NCBI GenBank assembly: GCA_900319985.1
Contig: ONQL01000001.1
Coordinates: forward strand, 37,556 to 101,555
DNA from: an uncultured Methanobrevibacter sp.
GTDB taxonomy: Archaea; Methanobacteriota; Methanobacteria; Methanobacteriales; Methanobacteriaceae
Length of the DNA stretch: 64,000 nt
Direction of reading: 5' to 3'
Part shown: positions 43,991 to 53,758 of the stretch, piece after piece
Layout: each line of letters opens with the position of its first letter
Position numbering within the stretch: the first letter of the stretch is position 1
The notes under the pieces: generated by a model
The model's input: only the letters and a program-made list of their open reading frames with translations
Told to the model about the DNA's origin: nothing
Databases searched by the model: none
Position numbers and translations under genes: made by a program

Positions 43991-45142
43991 ATGTTTGATA
44001 AACTACCAATTTCTTCTAAAACAGAAAAGATTCTGACAAAATCTTTGGATGAGGCAATTTCTGTTGAGGAGGCAAACCATTTAATGAATATTAAAGGGCC
44101 AGATTTGTATCCTTTACTTGCAACTGCTGATTATTTAAGACAAAAAATCGTTGGCAACAACGTAACATTCATTAATAATTGTAATATTAATTTTACTAAT
44201 ATCTGCACTGTCCGATGTGGATTCTGTGCATTCGGAAAGGATGCTGATGATCCTGAAGCCTACATAATGAATGATGAGCAGATATTGTCCAAGGCTGAAG
44301 ATGCCGTTCAAAAGGGCGCTCATGAATTCTGCGTTATGGGTGGCGTACTTCCCGATGCAGACATTGAATATTATGAACATCTGCTGCATTTATTAAAAGA
44401 TGAATATCCTGATGTAATGATTCACGGATTTTCACCAACCATGATAAATGATGCATGTATTGTTTCAGGAATGGACGTTGCCGAAGGGTGTGAAAGGCTT
44501 AAGGATGCAGGTCTTGACACATTGCCTGGAACTGCTGCTGAAATATTGACAGACCGCTCAAGAGATTTGATTTGTCCTGAAAAGGTCAGCGTTTCTGAAT
44601 GGATAGATATTGTTAAAACAGCCCATGAGGTTGGAATTCCAGGTTCTGCAACTATCATGTATGGGCATGTTGAAACTTTAGGGGAAAGGGTAGAACATAT
44701 TGACATTATTCGTCAGCTTCAAGAGGACACCCATGGATTTACAGAATTTATTCCAATGACATTTATGCATGAGTATTCTCCAATTTTTTTGGAAGGCCAA
44801 TCAAATCTTGGAGCTACTGGCACTGAAGATTTAAAGCTATATGCCGTTTCAAGATTAATGCTTAGGGATGTAATTCCAAATATACAGGTATCTTGGGTTA
44901 AGATGGGATTCAGATTTGCACAAGTTTCACTTACTGCAGGCGCAAATGATTTGGGTGGAACTTTAGGGGGAGACGAATTGTCAGAAGCTTCAGGCGCTCC
45001 TGATGGAGTTGATGCTTCCATAGACACTTTAAGCAATATGGTTAGAAATCTTGGTAGAAACCCTATTGGAAGAAATTCCAAATACACAGAATTTTATCCG
45101 CTTGACGAAAAAAAGGTATTTGCTTCAAAAATAATGGATTAG
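43991..45142 (+). CDS. cofH: F420 chromophore synthase subunit CofH
   Basis: This 383-residue radical SAM enzyme has CTVRCGFCAF (CxxxCxxC), FCVMGGVLPDADIEYYE, GFTEFIPMTFMHE and KMGFRFAQVSLTAGANDLGGT. This is CofH, which makes the 5-deazaflavin FO from tyrosine and the CofG-processed ribitylaminouracil. cofG is not in the window. The ATG at 43991 begins shortly after an AT-rich promoter; an 8-base gap separates it from the next gene. Confidence 0.94.
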   Translation: MFDKLPISSKTEKILTKSLDEAISVEEANHLMNIKGPDLYPLLATADYLRQKIVGNNVTFINNCNINFTNICTVRCGFCAFGKDADDPEAYIMNDEQILSKAEDAVQKGAHEFCVMGGVLPDADIEYYEHLLHLLKDEYPDVMIHGFSPTMINDACIVSGMDVAEGCERLKDAGLDTLPGTAAEILTDRSRDLICPEKVSVSEWIDIVKTAHEVGIPGSATIMYGHVETLGERVEHIDIIRQLQEDTHGFTEFIPMTFMHEYSPIFLEGQSNLGATGTEDLKLYAVSRLMLRDVIPNIQVSWVKMGFRFAQVSLTAGANDLGGTLGGDELSEASGAPDGVDASIDTLSNMVRNLGRNPIGRNSKYTEFYPLDEKKVFASKIMD

Positions 45143-45149
45143 GTGAATT

Positions 45150-45725
45150 ATGAAAAAGTTTATTGTCATTGATGGGCTTGATGGATGCGGCAAAGACACT
45201 CAGGTAAATTTGCTTGCTGAAGTTTACAGAAATCAGGGTAGAGATGTAACCATCAGATCCCATCCCTGTAATGACAATAAATATGGTAGGAAATCAAAAC
45301 AGGCTCTTTTAAAAACAGGTAAAATAAATCACTTAAAGGCTACAATCTATTTTGGCTTGGATGCAGTCAGATCAGTCCACATGTTTTATTATAACAAGGA
45401 CACTGATGTTTTAATTTTTTCGAGATACACTATGGCAGTTGCTTATCTTCCAAATGTGGTAAATGTAATTATTTATAAAATCGTTTCTGTTTTACTCCCA
45501 AAATCAGATTGCATGTTCTTTTTAGATGTAACTCCAGAAGAATCATTAAGACGCATCAAGGCCCGTAATGAAGAGGAAGAGATGTTTGAAAACATTGATG
45601 CTTTAAGAAAGGCACGTTCCAAAACAAGTAAGGTTACATATGAATGGAATGTAATTCCAGCTGATGATTCTGCAGAAATCGTCAGCAGTAAAATTGTCGC
45701 CAAATGCCTTGAATCAGATAGATAA
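45150..45725 (+). CDS. Thymidylate-kinase-like P-loop protein
   Basis: The 191-residue protein has MKKFIVIDGLDGCGKDTQVNLLAE (P-loop), then a thymidylate-kinase-like LIFSRYT region and the LID-like LDVTPEESLRRIKARN. It would phosphorylate dTMP, although the family also includes other nucleoside-monophosphate kinases. It is immediately downstream of cofH. Confidence 0.78.
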   Translation: MKKFIVIDGLDGCGKDTQVNLLAEVYRNQGRDVTIRSHPCNDNKYGRKSKQALLKTGKINHLKATIYFGLDAVRSVHMFYYNKDTDVLIFSRYTMAVAYLPNVVNVIIYKIVSVLLPKSDCMFFLDVTPEESLRRIKARNEEEEMFENIDALRKARSKTSKVTYEWNVIPADDSAEIVSSKIVAKCLESDR

Positions 45726-45732
45726 CTCTTTT

Positions 45733-45990
45733 TTATAGTACTTCTTTTATTCCTTCATCGGTTATTATCATCAATGAGTTAAGATTATCCAAAAAAAGTG
45801 AGACAATTGGATGGGTCTGAATATCCTTGTGCATAAAGATTATCTCTTTGTCGACTAGGTCAATCCAATTTACATGATAGACGACAACGCCATTGACAAT
45901 TACTCCCAAAAACTGGGGAATGAACCTGTTTTCATTAACTTCATCAAAATACTGATTTTTTCTTAGAATGTCTCTCAATACATTATCCAT
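45733..45990 (-). CDS. Unknown small protein linked to priS
   Basis: An 85-residue protein: MDNVLRDILRKNQYFDEVNENRFIPQFLGVIVNGVVVYHVNWIDLVDKEIIF... A small alpha-beta domain is likely; no family is recognised. It begins one base after the priS stop (ATG 45990, AGGTG ahead), so the two form an operon and it may be a primase-linked protein. Convergent with the kinase gene. Confidence 0.62.
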   Translation of the reverse strand: MDNVLRDILRKNQYFDEVNENRFIPQFLGVIVNGVVVYHVNWIDLVDKEIIFMHKDIQTHPIVSLFLDNLNSLMIITDEGIKEVL

Positions 45991-45991
45991 C

Positions 45992-46969
45992 TTAAACACC
46001 TTTTCTTTCGTATACAAATTTTGGCACTGCTTTTGAGAACGGATCGAATGTTTCCCTGTTTTTGACTTCCATACATTTCATGCTTACCTTTGAGTGAAGA
46101 GAGGAAGGAAGTCTTAAAATCCTTTTCAAATCTATGGATACCTTTGCATCAATTGTTGCAAGATTGACACGCGCCATGGCTTCAACTAAATTTTTGTATC
46201 TTCTAGGGCCGATATCCTTTTTGAAATATCCCCAATTGTCGTTTTCCAAGTGATGCCTTGATGCAACTATGTCTTTCATAAGTTTTGTGTTGATTCCGTC
46301 CAGCTTTTCATTTCCAACCAAATGCATGATGTTGAATTTGACCTTGTCTGTAAATATTTTGGAGTATCCTACCGGAATGGAGAAATGCTCAAAATTAAAA
46401 CTTTGATTAGACACTTCAGGATTTACAAACTGGGATTTTGGAACTTCCGCACCTGCAGCATATTTCAATACCTCTGACCTGAGTTCACTGCCTGCAGTCA
46501 TCATTTCCTCATCTAAAATTCTTATATGATATCCCCTTCCGGAGTAGATTAGATGAATGTTTTTAAGACCCAAATCTGATTCCAAAGTGTCGATAAGTGT
46601 ATTCACGATTTCTAAAGCTTCACCAAGACAGATTTCACACACGCTATCGCACTGACAGGACCTGATTGGAATGTCTTTTGCATCAACATCAAAGATATAC
46701 TCTGCTTTCAGCCAGTCTTCTCTTCTTCGGGGATTGTTATAGAATGCTACTGAGATATATGCCGCAAAAGGAGCCTTATATCTTAGAAATTTTCTAAGGG
46801 ATTCCTTGCCTCTAAAGACTTTATATCTGTCATTTGGTCCTTTTCCATTATGGTCAAAACCAAATTCCCTTTTTTTGATATCTGTAGCAATGAAGTCCGG
46901 CAAATCATTTTCAGACCATTCTTCACGATAGTACTGTCTTCTTTCTTTCAAAGTAGCTTTAGAAAACAT
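45992..46969 (-). CDS. priS: DNA primase small (catalytic) subunit PriS
   Basis: This 325-residue protein has ERRQYYREEW, EYIFDVDAKDI (the catalytic DxD), the zinc-motif cysteines CQCDSVCEIC, LIYSGRGYHIRI, and the C-terminal LRLPSSLHSKVSMKC. It is the archaeal/eukaryotic-type primase catalytic subunit, and makes RNA primers with PriL (50232-51584). An upstream GTGCAAATGCAC palindrome and TATA-like box mark the promoter. Confidence 0.95.
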   Translation of the reverse strand: MFSKATLKERRQYYREEWSENDLPDFIATDIKKREFGFDHNGKGPNDRYKVFRGKESLRKFLRYKAPFAAYISVAFYNNPRRREDWLKAEYIFDVDAKDIPIRSCQCDSVCEICLGEALEIVNTLIDTLESDLGLKNIHLIYSGRGYHIRILDEEMMTAGSELRSEVLKYAAGAEVPKSQFVNPEVSNQSFNFEHFSIPVGYSKIFTDKVKFNIMHLVGNEKLDGINTKLMKDIVASRHHLENDNWGYFKKDIGPRRYKNLVEAMARVNLATIDAKVSIDLKRILRLPSSLHSKVSMKCMEVKNRETFDPFSKAVPKFVYERKGV

Positions 46970-47012
46970 GTTTAATAATTACTTTTTTAAAGTATATATT
47001 ATTTCGTAAAGT

Positions 47013-47024
47013 GTGCATTTGCAC
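47013..47024 (-). promoter_or_regulatory. Palindrome GTGCAAATGCAC upstream of priS
   Basis: A perfect 12-base palindrome lies about 20 bases upstream of the TATA-like ATATATA of priS on the minus strand. It shares the core CAAATGC with the repair-promoter element. It may be an operator; the evidence is position and symmetry only. Confidence 0.35.
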
Positions 47025-47118
47025 GTTGATGATTTGGTTAAAAAAATTGTGGTGATGGTTTTGGGTGTAAGTGATTATATGGATTATAAATAGTTTTTTT
47101 CAAATTCAAATCAGAATA

Positions 47119-47241
47119 TTATTCGTTTTTACAGCATCCGAAAAAGAAATTTTTAACTTTTTTGGTTTTGGATTTTTTATCGGATTTCTTTTTTTCATCT
47201 ATCTTGTGCAAGCTTTTTCTAGCTTCGGCCATGTTTCCCAT
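47119..47241 (-). CDS. Small lysine-rich protein
   Basis: A 40-residue ORF, MGNMAEARKSLHKIDEKKK continuing into SDKKSKTKKVKNFFFG and ending CCKNE. It has an excellent ribosome site AGGTG five bases before ATG 47241. The middle is highly basic and the end carries a Cys pair. The function is unknown: a nucleic-acid contact or a metal site are options. Confidence 0.55.
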   Translation of the reverse strand: MGNMAEARKSLHKIDEKKKSDKKSKTKKVKNFFFGCCKNE

Positions 47242-47379
47242 TATTTCACCTCTAAAATTTAGTCATGCCTAAATTATCTTTTTAACTTTATTATTTATAA
47301 AGTTTTGTAAATTTGATTAAATGAAATACTTTAACTGGCTTAAATACTGCTAGTCATATTAGTAAATAGGAGGGATAAT

Positions 47380-47517
47380 ATGAATGGTATTGCAGCATTG
47401 TTTGTAGGGGCTATTGTAGCATATATCGTTAAGGGCTTTCTTGGAGATAGTACCTTTGCTACAGTCATCAGTATAATTGTCGGTTTTGTTGTGATGGGTT
47501 TTGTTGCATCCCTATAG
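47380..47517 (+). CDS. Small membrane protein with two hydrophobic helices
   Basis: A 45-residue ORF follows an ideal AGGAGGGATAAT ribosome site (47369-47379). It has a hydrophobic segment GIAALFVGAIVAYIVKGFLG and a second, ATVISIIVGFVVMGFVASL, giving a helical hairpin in the membrane. Function unknown; size and shape match small integral membrane proteins. Confidence 0.62.
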   Translation: MNGIAALFVGAIVAYIVKGFLGDSTFATVISIIVGFVVMGFVASL

Positions 47518-47569
47518 TTGGGGTGTTTCATAATATCATTTATTAGCTAGTTTGATAAAATAATTAATC

Positions 47570-48085
47570 ATGGAAGAAATAGTTGAAGTAATTGGAGTGG
47601 AACATCTAAAGACAGTTCTTTCAAATCTGACTCCCGAAGATATTGTAACACCAGCATTTGAAAATTGGATTTCATGTCAGAGAACTGGTCATACTGTACT
47701 TAATTTGGAAAATGGCAAGGTATATGGATTAGGAATTGAGTTCAATCAATTGCCTTTGGCAGATAATATTTACATTGAGTTATTCACCATAAAATCTGAT
47801 GAAGATCCAATTGAAGCTGAGGATTTGTTTTCAAAGCAGGAATATGAAGAATTTTTAGAGTTCAGCAGTGATGACCCTTGTGAATATATTCCAGATATTA
47901 TTACTGATTTTTGTGAAAAAAATAACATCAATGAGTATGAGCGCAAAATTGGACTTTTGGCCTATAATTTCGAAAAAAATGAGCAGGCAAATTATAATAT
48001 GTGGGAATCAACAATTTTAAATAAATATTATGATGCGATATATGAAGACCACAATCCGTTTAAGTTTTCACATTCGTCAATTTAA
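47570..48085 (+). CDS. Unknown acidic protein
   Basis: This 171-residue acidic protein (EEIVEVIGVEHLKTVLSNLTPED start) has a Cys in a WISCQRTGHTV segment and a Cys-rich bend in DPCEYIPDIITDFCEKN. No domain or signal is recognised. It converges on the NhaC gene, and both may end at the shared hairpin 48100-48122. Confidence 0.55.
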   Translation: MEEIVEVIGVEHLKTVLSNLTPEDIVTPAFENWISCQRTGHTVLNLENGKVYGLGIEFNQLPLADNIYIELFTIKSDEDPIEAEDLFSKQEYEEFLEFSSDDPCEYIPDIITDFCEKNNINEYERKIGLLAYNFEKNEQANYNMWESTILNKYYDAIYEDHNPFKFSHSSI

Positions 48086-48099
48086 AAAATAGTAAAAGT

Positions 48100-48122
48100 G
48101 AAGAAACTTAGGCAGTTTCTTC
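48100..48122 (-). terminator. Terminator overlapping the NhaC stop codon
   Basis: GAAGAAACT (48100-48108) and AGTTTCTTC (48114-48122) form a nine-base stem with a five-base loop. On the minus strand a T-rich tract follows. The stop codon of the NhaC gene lies in the loop. Confidence 0.55.
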
Positions 48123-49847
48123 TTCAACGTTTTCTTCAAAATCTACTTTTTCACCGATTATTTTCAATCCGACAAACATCATTATTGTGGCGACAGGGAT
48201 AGATATATACCAAGAAATTCCAAATCCGGCAGGGATGTAACCGAAGATTATGGCTATAATTGCTACAAATCCTGCGTAGTAAATTTGTGTTTGAACGTGA
48301 TCAATATGGTTACAGCTGGTACCCATACTTGAAAGAATTGTTGTGTCGGAAATTGGTGAACAGTGATCTCCGAAAATAGCTCCTGTCAATACTCCGCTTG
48401 TACAGGTAATGACGAATCCCATGTCTGGTGAAACCGCCCATGCAAGTGGTATTGCCAGAGGCATTAGGATACTCATTGTACCATATGCCGTACCTGTTGC
48501 AAAGGAAATCAATCCTCCAAGTATGAAAATCAGTGACGGTAAAATCCAGTAGGGAATTGTACCTTTTAAAACACTTACCAGGTAGTCTGCAGTACCAACT
48601 TCATTGATTACTCCACCTAAGGACCATGCGAGCAATAGGATTACTCCTGTAATGACAATAGTTTTCATACCTCCAATCCATTCGCTAATGGCCTGTTCTA
48701 TTGTCATGATTCTTTGCGCTACTGCCATAACTATGGCCACTATGGATGCAAGTAATGCAGCTTGGAACAATGCAACGGATGTGTCTGATGCAGATAATGC
48801 TTCAAATATTCCCTCAAATGATAATGGGGAAGTTTTCATTAATGTGATGAGTGTTTGATCGTTTCCACTTAAAATTGAGGTGTATCCGTTCCAGTAGAAT
48901 GCAATCAATGCTCCGACAATTAATGTTAAAATTGGTATGATTGCATTCCAAATGGTTAATTTAATTCCTTTAACAGGTTGTACTTCATCAAAACTCGGTG
49001 CTTCAAAAGATTTTACAGGTTCTGAACCTTTTCTAGCACGTGCTTCCTGTTCTGCTTTTTTCATTGGTCCGAATTCATATAATGTAAGTGCGGAAATAAC
49101 AATGAAGATTAAAATGAATATGTTGTAATATCTGTAGGGAATAGTTTGTAAAAATATTCCGAATCCGCTTACATCCATTCCAATTGTTTTAAAACCTGCA
49201 GCAATTAAACTTATTTCCAATCCAATCCATGTTGAAATAATTGCAATACCTGCAACTGGTGCAGCTGTTGCATCCACAACAAATGCTAATTTTTCTCTAG
49301 ACACCTTAAGTTTATCCATTACAGGCCTCATAATTGGACCTACAATTAATGAATTTGCATAATCGTCAAAGAATACGCATAATCCTAAAAACCAGGTAAT
49401 GAGTTGTGCTTTTCTTGGAGTGTTTGCATGTTTGGCCAAGGCATCTGCCAAAGCTTTTACACCACCCATTTTTGTGATTAACTGGATTACACCACCAATA
49501 AGTAAACATTGGAGGATAATACCTGCATTCCAAGGATCGGACATGCTTGTAATGATTTGTTTTGCAATCGCTAAAAATGCATTTACGGCACTATTGACAA
49601 TATTTAAGTCGGTTACGCATAGCATAAATTCTCCGATGAAAATCCCAATAAACAATGATAAGATTGTTTCTTTAGTAATAAATGCCAATGCAATAGCCAC
49701 GAGTGGTGGTAATAATGTCAAAATTCCAAACCTTGCTGAATTATTTCCATCGGCTGGCATCTGTGTTATTGACAGGGATAATACGAAAAGACCTATTACA
49801 CAAACAGCAGTTATTATTCCTATTTTCATATTATTATTGATGTTCAT
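48108..49847 (-). CDS. NhaC family Na+/H+ antiporter-like transporter
   Basis: The 579-residue polytopic protein has about twelve hydrophobic helices, and the NhaC-type hallmarks: GDHCSPISDTTILSSMG in the C-terminal helix hairpin and FFDDYANSLIVGPIMRPVMDK. Members exchange sodium with protons or small carboxylates. The start follows GGTGAA. No gene partner is adjacent. The 384-base gap upstream of it (49848-50231) is AT-rich and contains no recognisable gene. Confidence 0.85.
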   Translation of the reverse strand: MNINNNMKIGIITAVCVIGLFVLSLSITQMPADGNNSARFGILTLLPPLVAIALAFITKETILSLFIGIFIGEFMLCVTDLNIVNSAVNAFLAIAKQIITSMSDPWNAGIILQCLLIGGVIQLITKMGGVKALADALAKHANTPRKAQLITWFLGLCVFFDDYANSLIVGPIMRPVMDKLKVSREKLAFVVDATAAPVAGIAIISTWIGLEISLIAAGFKTIGMDVSGFGIFLQTIPYRYYNIFILIFIVISALTLYEFGPMKKAEQEARARKGSEPVKSFEAPSFDEVQPVKGIKLTIWNAIIPILTLIVGALIAFYWNGYTSILSGNDQTLITLMKTSPLSFEGIFEALSASDTSVALFQAALLASIVAIVMAVAQRIMTIEQAISEWIGGMKTIVITGVILLLAWSLGGVINEVGTADYLVSVLKGTIPYWILPSLIFILGGLISFATGTAYGTMSILMPLAIPLAWAVSPDMGFVITCTSGVLTGAIFGDHCSPISDTTILSSMGTSCNHIDHVQTQIYYAGFVAIIAIIFGYIPAGFGISWYISIPVATIMMFVGLKIIGEKVDFEENVEEETA

Positions 49848-50231
49848 AAATTCACCATTTTTTAAAAAAAATTTATTTTAAGTACTAACTGAATATAATT
49901 TAATTATAATATTCTAAAAGATTCAATTTATTTTAAAAATAATAAACAATAATAATTTCAGTTTTCTTTTTTTATTTTAATAATTATTGTTAATTTCTAA
50001 TTTTGAGTAATTAGAATCATTATATTTTAATTAAATCATGTTGTATACTTTATAAATTCTATTATAAATAGTATTATAATTTAAATTAGGAATTAAGCGT
50101 TTTATAAGCTATTTTTCTCAAATTTAAATTTAGTAATTTTTATAGGATTTTCGTTGAATAATATTCATTTGTATAATATTTAAATTATTTTTCTAAAAAA
50201 AATAGTATAAGTCATCTATTTTTGACGACAG

Positions 50232-51584
50232 TTATTCCTCTTTTGGCTGATTGTCGAGCTGATATTTTTTACGCCCGTAGCAGGAAAGGGGATTGTTGAT
50301 GCCTTTGCATGATTTGTCGGGATGGCATAGCTGAGGAAGGTGGATCTTTATTTTTTCACAGCTCATTGGAGTATACCACTTTGTTTCACCCTCATGGTTG
50401 ATGTCTACCTGTTCATGCATTCCAAAACCCAGTTTGGAGATGATATTGATTTTTTCCTGAGGCTGGTCATCAAATAAAGGAGGTGTACAGTTGTCAGCAG
50501 CATCAAAAATCAGAGGCAGAATTTCATTTTCTGTAATGGATAAGTCAGGATCCATATCAGATACCTTGATAGTTTCATCTGAAGCAAAAATTCTTGGATA
50601 AAGTCTTGCATAAGATGCAAATGATGTTAAAAGAAGAACTATTGCATCGTTACGCCCACCAGAGGATACTCCTTCGACTGTTGTTTTGATGCATGGTGGA
50701 AATGCATCCGGATTCAATTTTCCAGCTTGAACGCTTCCGTAAATTCCTCCGCTTCCTGCATAATACTGATTGTATTTGCTGGTTTCTTCGGGGATAAATT
50801 CCTTGAGTTTTTCTGCAATCTTTAGAATTGCGGGATGTATTTCAACACGTGCAGACATTTCCTTGATTCTGTTTATGTATTCCTCTGTTTTCTGCATTAT
50901 GAGTCTAGATAAAATCTGTTCCTTTACGCTGTCTCCAATAAGGATGTTGTACATTCTATCGGGGCTTCTGTCATGGAATTTGTCTGAATATCTGTTGAGA
51001 AAATCATCTGATTGAAGAACAATGTCTCCGTCATCAATCAACAGATCGGTTAGTTTAAGTTTTTTGGAAGCTATTACTTCCTTCAGGGAACTCCATCTGA
51101 TTGCACCGTCTGTTTTTACTTCATCTAAAACTTCATCAATTATTTCTGCCCTTGACATCGGAGGTATCTTTGACAGTCTCTCCTGAATCAGTATTCCCTG
51201 AGATTCGATAAAAAGCCTTGTTTCACGTGAACCTGTATTGAACTGGACTGCAATCGCCTGGCACAATATGTGGAATATCACCACATCAATCCTGAAGAGT
51301 TCATCATTTGTTAAGTATTCGAATTCGGCCTGTGTGAAGTTTTTATTGTTTTTCTTCTCGATTGCCCATTGGATGCGTTTAATCGCATAGTCTTCATATG
51401 ATTTTGGAATTATGGAATCATCGGATATTCTCTGGTTCAGAGTATGTGTACAGATTTCTATTAATGTTTCGTCTTCTTCGAAAATCTGGTTTAAATCACC
51501 GTATTGCCTTATTATTTGCCTTCCTTCATTTGACAATGGGTTTATATATGAAACTTCAGCCATGTTTTTAACTTTTTGTTTCAT
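50232..51584 (-). CDS. priL: DNA primase large subunit PriL
   Basis: This 450-residue protein has an N-terminal helical region and the C-terminal Fe-S domain, where Cys residues occur in PPCIKTTVEGVSSGGRND, NCTPPLFDD, MSCEKIKIHLPQLC and HPDKSCKGINNPLSCYG. The cluster holds the primase active in initiation. ATG 51584 has no ribosome site, and the in-frame ATG 51563 (MAEVSYINPLS) may be the true start. It lies alone between two long gaps. Confidence 0.93.
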   Translation of the reverse strand: MKQKVKNMAEVSYINPLSNEGRQIIRQYGDLNQIFEEDETLIEICTHTLNQRISDDSIIPKSYEDYAIKRIQWAIEKKNNKNFTQAEFEYLTNDELFRIDVVIFHILCQAIAVQFNTGSRETRLFIESQGILIQERLSKIPPMSRAEIIDEVLDEVKTDGAIRWSSLKEVIASKKLKLTDLLIDDGDIVLQSDDFLNRYSDKFHDRSPDRMYNILIGDSVKEQILSRLIMQKTEEYINRIKEMSARVEIHPAILKIAEKLKEFIPEETSKYNQYYAGSGGIYGSVQAGKLNPDAFPPCIKTTVEGVSSGGRNDAIVLLLTSFASYARLYPRIFASDETIKVSDMDPDLSITENEILPLIFDAADNCTPPLFDDQPQEKINIISKLGFGMHEQVDINHEGETKWYTPMSCEKIKIHLPQLCHPDKSCKGINNPLSCYGRKKYQLDNQPKEE

Positions 51585-51755
51585 GTTTTAAATAGCTAAC
51601 CTATTTTCAAAATCAATTTTTCTTTAGTCGTGTTTAATTATATTATTTAATAATTTGGCATTTTCCCATAGTATATAACAGTGTTAAAATAATACTTTAT
51701 TATATAGTAATTACATAATTATATAATGTTTAAAATAAATAAGGGGAAAAGATAA

Positions 51756-53747
51756 ATGACTAAAATTTTTATTTCATGTGCACTTCCTTATGCAAATGGA
51801 CCATGTCATTTGGGTCATATACGTTCTACCTATCTGCCTGCAGATATCTATGCAAGATACAATAGGATGATTGGAAACGACGTATTGATGGTCTGCGCTA
51901 CAGACGAACATGGAACTCCAATTGCAGTTAAAGCGGATAAGGAAAATAAAAAACCGATTGAAATTTCTAAAAGATATCATGACATGATTGTTCGTGACGT
52001 AGAATCAATGAACATATCCTTGGATAATTTTACACGAACAACCGATGAGGCTCACTATAATCTGGCTCAAAATTTCTTCAAAAAATTATATGATGACGGA
52101 TACATTTACAGGGAAGACATTCAGCAGCTGTACTGTCCGAACTGTAATAAGTTCCTGCCTGACAGGTATGTAGAAGGATTATGTCCTGTTTGCGGATCTG
52201 AAGCAAGGGGGGACCACTGTGAAAAATGTGGTAAAGCCCTTGATCCAACCGAACTTGATGAACCTCACTGCATTACCTGCGGAACTACTCCAATAATTAA
52301 GGATACCTTCCAATATGCATTCAAACTGTCTGATTTGGAAGATGAATTGAATGAATATATCTCTTCAAATGATAACCTGCCTGCAAATGTTAAAAACTAT
52401 GCATCCAACTGGCTGAAAGAAGGATTGAATGACTGGATTTTGACCCGTGATATGGATTGGGGTATTCCGGTACCGTTGGATGAAGCCGAAGGTAAAGTAT
52501 TGTACGTTTGGATTGAAGCATTCTTGGGTTATATCTCATCAGCATCACAATGGTCAAAGCAATCTGGCATTAAATGGGAGGAATATTGGAATGACTTTGT
52601 GGTTCATTTCATTGGAAAGGACATCATCTACCACCATTCAATATTCTGGCCAGGTTTGCTAAAGGCATACGGATGCAAATTGCCTGACATGATTTATGCC
52701 GGTGAATTCCTGTCTCTTGAAGGAGAAAAAATGTCTACAAGTAAAAATTGGGTTATATGGATAGCTGATTTTGTAAAAGATTATGACCCTGACCTGCTCA
52801 GATACTATCTGACAATAAACGCTCCATTGAATAAGGACTCTGACTTTTCATGGGATGATTTCCAAAGAAGAAACAACGATGAACTGGCAGACGTTATTGG
52901 AAACTTCCTGCACAGGACATTTACATTTACCCGTAAATATTTTGACAACAAGATTCCTGAATATGCAAATCCTTCCAGTGAGGATGAAGAATTTAAAAAG
53001 GCGATTGAGGAACTGCCTAAAACTGCCGGGGAATACATATCCCAATTTGAATTTAGGGAAGGTCTTCTGGAAATATTTAAAGTTGCCAAAAAAGGAAACA
53101 AATATTTCAACGACCAGGAACCATGGAAAGCAGTTAAGGAAGACATGCAAAAGGCTGCAAACTGTTTATACTTATCCAATCAATTGGCTAAAACATTGGC
53201 TTTCACCCTTAAACCTTATTTACCAACCAAAGCTGATGCTATCGCCAAAATATTGAATATTGATGATTTGTCCAATTGGAATGATGCAAGTGTATTTTTA
53301 CCGTCAGGATATGAAATAAACAAGGCCAAACCTTTATTTAAAAAGATTGACGATGATGTAATTGAAGCTGAAAAAGCAAAATTACAGGAAAATTTAAAAG
53401 AAAGTAGCGAGGATGAAAATATGAGTGATTTAATTAGTATTGATGATTTTGATGAAGTTGTAATTAAAATAGGTCAAGTAAAAGAAGCGGAAAAAATTAA
53501 AAAATCCGACAAATTGTTAAAATTACAGGTGGATATCGGAGAGGAAAAACCTAGACAAATTGTTGCAGGTCTTGCAAAATTCTACTCTCCTGAAGAATTG
53601 GTTGACAGAAAAGTTTGTGTTGTAGCTAACCTGCAACCTGCTAAATTATTCGGAACATTGTCCGAAGGAATGATTTTGGCAACTGGAGAAAGCGGTGCAT
53701 TATTGTCTCCGGATGAAAATGCTGAAATCGGTGAAAGAATTCAATAA
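51756..53747 (+). CDS. metG: Methionyl-tRNA synthetase with C-terminal tRNA-binding domain
   Basis: The 663-residue protein has the class I signature HLGH, four zinc-knuckle pairs (CPNC, CPVCG, CEKCG, CITCG), DMDWGIPVP, and [10 protein letters not shown] (KMSKS). After residue 560 a bacterial EMAPII/Trbp-type domain ([26 protein letters not shown]) adds a tRNA-binding site. The ATG follows AAGGGGAA. DUF530 follows at once. Confidence 0.96.
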   Translation: MTKIFISCALPYANGPCHLGHIRSTYLPADIYARYNRMIGNDVLMVCATDEHGTPIAVKADKENKKPIEISKRYHDMIVRDVESMNISLDNFTRTTDEAHYNLAQNFFKKLYDDGYIYREDIQQLYCPNCNKFLPDRYVEGLCPVCGSEARGDHCEKCGKALDPTELDEPHCITCGTTPIIKDTFQYAFKLSDLEDELNEYISSNDNLPANVKNYASNWLKEGLNDWILTRDMDWGIPVPLDEAEGKVLYVWIEAFLGYISSASQWSKQSGIKWEEYWNDFVVHFIGKDIIYHHSIFWPGLLKAYGCKLPDMIYAGEFLSLEGEKMSTSKNWVIWIADFVKDYDPDLLRYYLTINAPLNKDSDFSWDDFQRRNNDELADVIGNFLHRTFTFTRKYFDNKIPEYANPSSEDEEFKKAIEELPKTAGEYISQFEFREGLLEIFKVAKKGNKYFNDQEPWKAVKEDMQKAANCLYLSNQLAKTLAFTLKPYLPTKADAIAKILNIDDLSNWNDASVFLPSGYEINKAKPLFKKIDDDVIEAEKAKLQENLKESSEDENMSDLISIDDFDEVVIKIGQVKEAEKIKKSDKLLKLQVDIGEEKPRQIVAGLAKFYSPEELVDRKVCVVANLQPAKLFGTLSEGMILATGESGALLSPDENAEIGERIQ

Positions 53748-53758
53748 ATTTGATTAGT

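Noticed and set aside
47071..47262. 63-residue plus-strand ORF
   Set aside because: It is antisense to the 40-residue gene at 47119-47241, has no ribosome site and has shadow-like hydrophobic composition.
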